Shown here: piece after piece, positions 63,775 through 64,000 of the stretch
Layout of the letters: each line of letters starts with the position of its first letter
How positions within the stretch are numbered: position 1 is the stretch's first letter
NCBI GenBank assembly: GCA_021014325.1
Contig: CM037469.1
Location: forward strand, 19,119,701 to 19,183,700
Reading direction: 5' to 3'
Origin: Plazaster borealis
Lineage: Eukaryota; Echinodermata; Asteroidea; Forcipulatida; Labidiasteridae
DNA length: 64,000 nucleotides
Program-made: the position numbers and the translations under genes
The notes under the pieces: generated by a model
Databases searched by the model: none
Seen by the model: the letters and a program-made list of their open reading frames with translations, nothing else
What the model was told of the DNA's origin: nothing

Positions 63775-64000
63775 GAGCCAGACTATGCTCTTTCCATGGC
63801 ATCTGCAAGAACTCACTGCTTAGACAGAAGTTTCATTCACACTGCCGACCCCCTATGACTGAGGAAGGGATTTTGTCCTTTAAATGCCGTTTGCATTTAA
63901 TTATGTATTTATTTTAATTTTAAATCTTCGGACATAGGTACAAAATTGTCTGGGTCAAGTCAAAGTTTTAAAAACTGTCATCATAGATGTGTCAGACCCA

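Noticed and set aside
1..64000. CRISPR array, operons, Shine-Dalgarno sites
   Set aside because: Intron-exon structure with GT/AG sites shows animal nuclear DNA; no regularly spaced repeat array exists.

Overview
The window is animal genomic DNA: AT-rich, with long introns, and full of tRNA-derived SINEs and short palindromic transposons. The repeats (SINEs with tRNA-like heads and ATT-type tails, and TTAA-flanked palindromes starting AGGCACTG or AGGGACACG) and the protein content best suit a marine deuterostome. My impression is an echinoderm, probably a starfish; that is recognition, not proof.

Almost everything coding belongs to one very large plus-strand gene. It begins near 7735 (ATG at 7802) and runs off the right edge (last visible exon ends at 63456). 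I traced 83 exons plus one tentative micro-exon by reading splice sites and checking phase at each join; the frame stays open from 15516 to 63456. The visible product is about 4,500 residues. In order it holds a signal-type start; a large lipid transfer protein (vitellogenin/apolipophorin/MTP-type) N-terminal region (7802-23081); a beta-rich and then helical segment (24933-29703); an M23/LECT2-like domain that seems catalytically dead (29971-31555); a basic, proline-rich linker and a SAP-like helix-turn-helix (31782-33381); twelve tandem copies of a roughly 185-residue, ten-cysteine module I cannot assign to any family (33770-51973); an acidic linker with furin-type sites (52573-53286); a second beta-sheet-rich region resembling a lipid-cavity wall (54083-58470); and a C-terminal array of fibronectin/HYR-like beta modules with one PAN/Apple domain (58815 to the edge). 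At least one N-terminal exon between 8002 and 11096 was not found.

The repeat array is the most unusual feature. Every unit starts and ends on a phase-1 intron. Units differ in which of four ancestral-looking introns they keep. Units 4-7 share one three-exon structure, as if amplified together. Unit 6 has lost cysteines 7 and 8 together, which suggests that they pair. Four RxRR-type convertase sites lie near domain borders, so the precursor is probably cut into several secreted chains. A plausible overall reading is a secreted, lipid-carrying, modular plasma or extracellular matrix protein; this is inference.

The rest is upstream or intronic DNA: SINEs of two tRNA-derived families, several palindromic MITE-like families, a 1.1 kb foldback, a decayed Penelope-like reverse transcriptase, and local duplications. 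Several insertions end within 10-60 bp of splice acceptors. No rRNA, CRISPR or bacterial-type features were seen.
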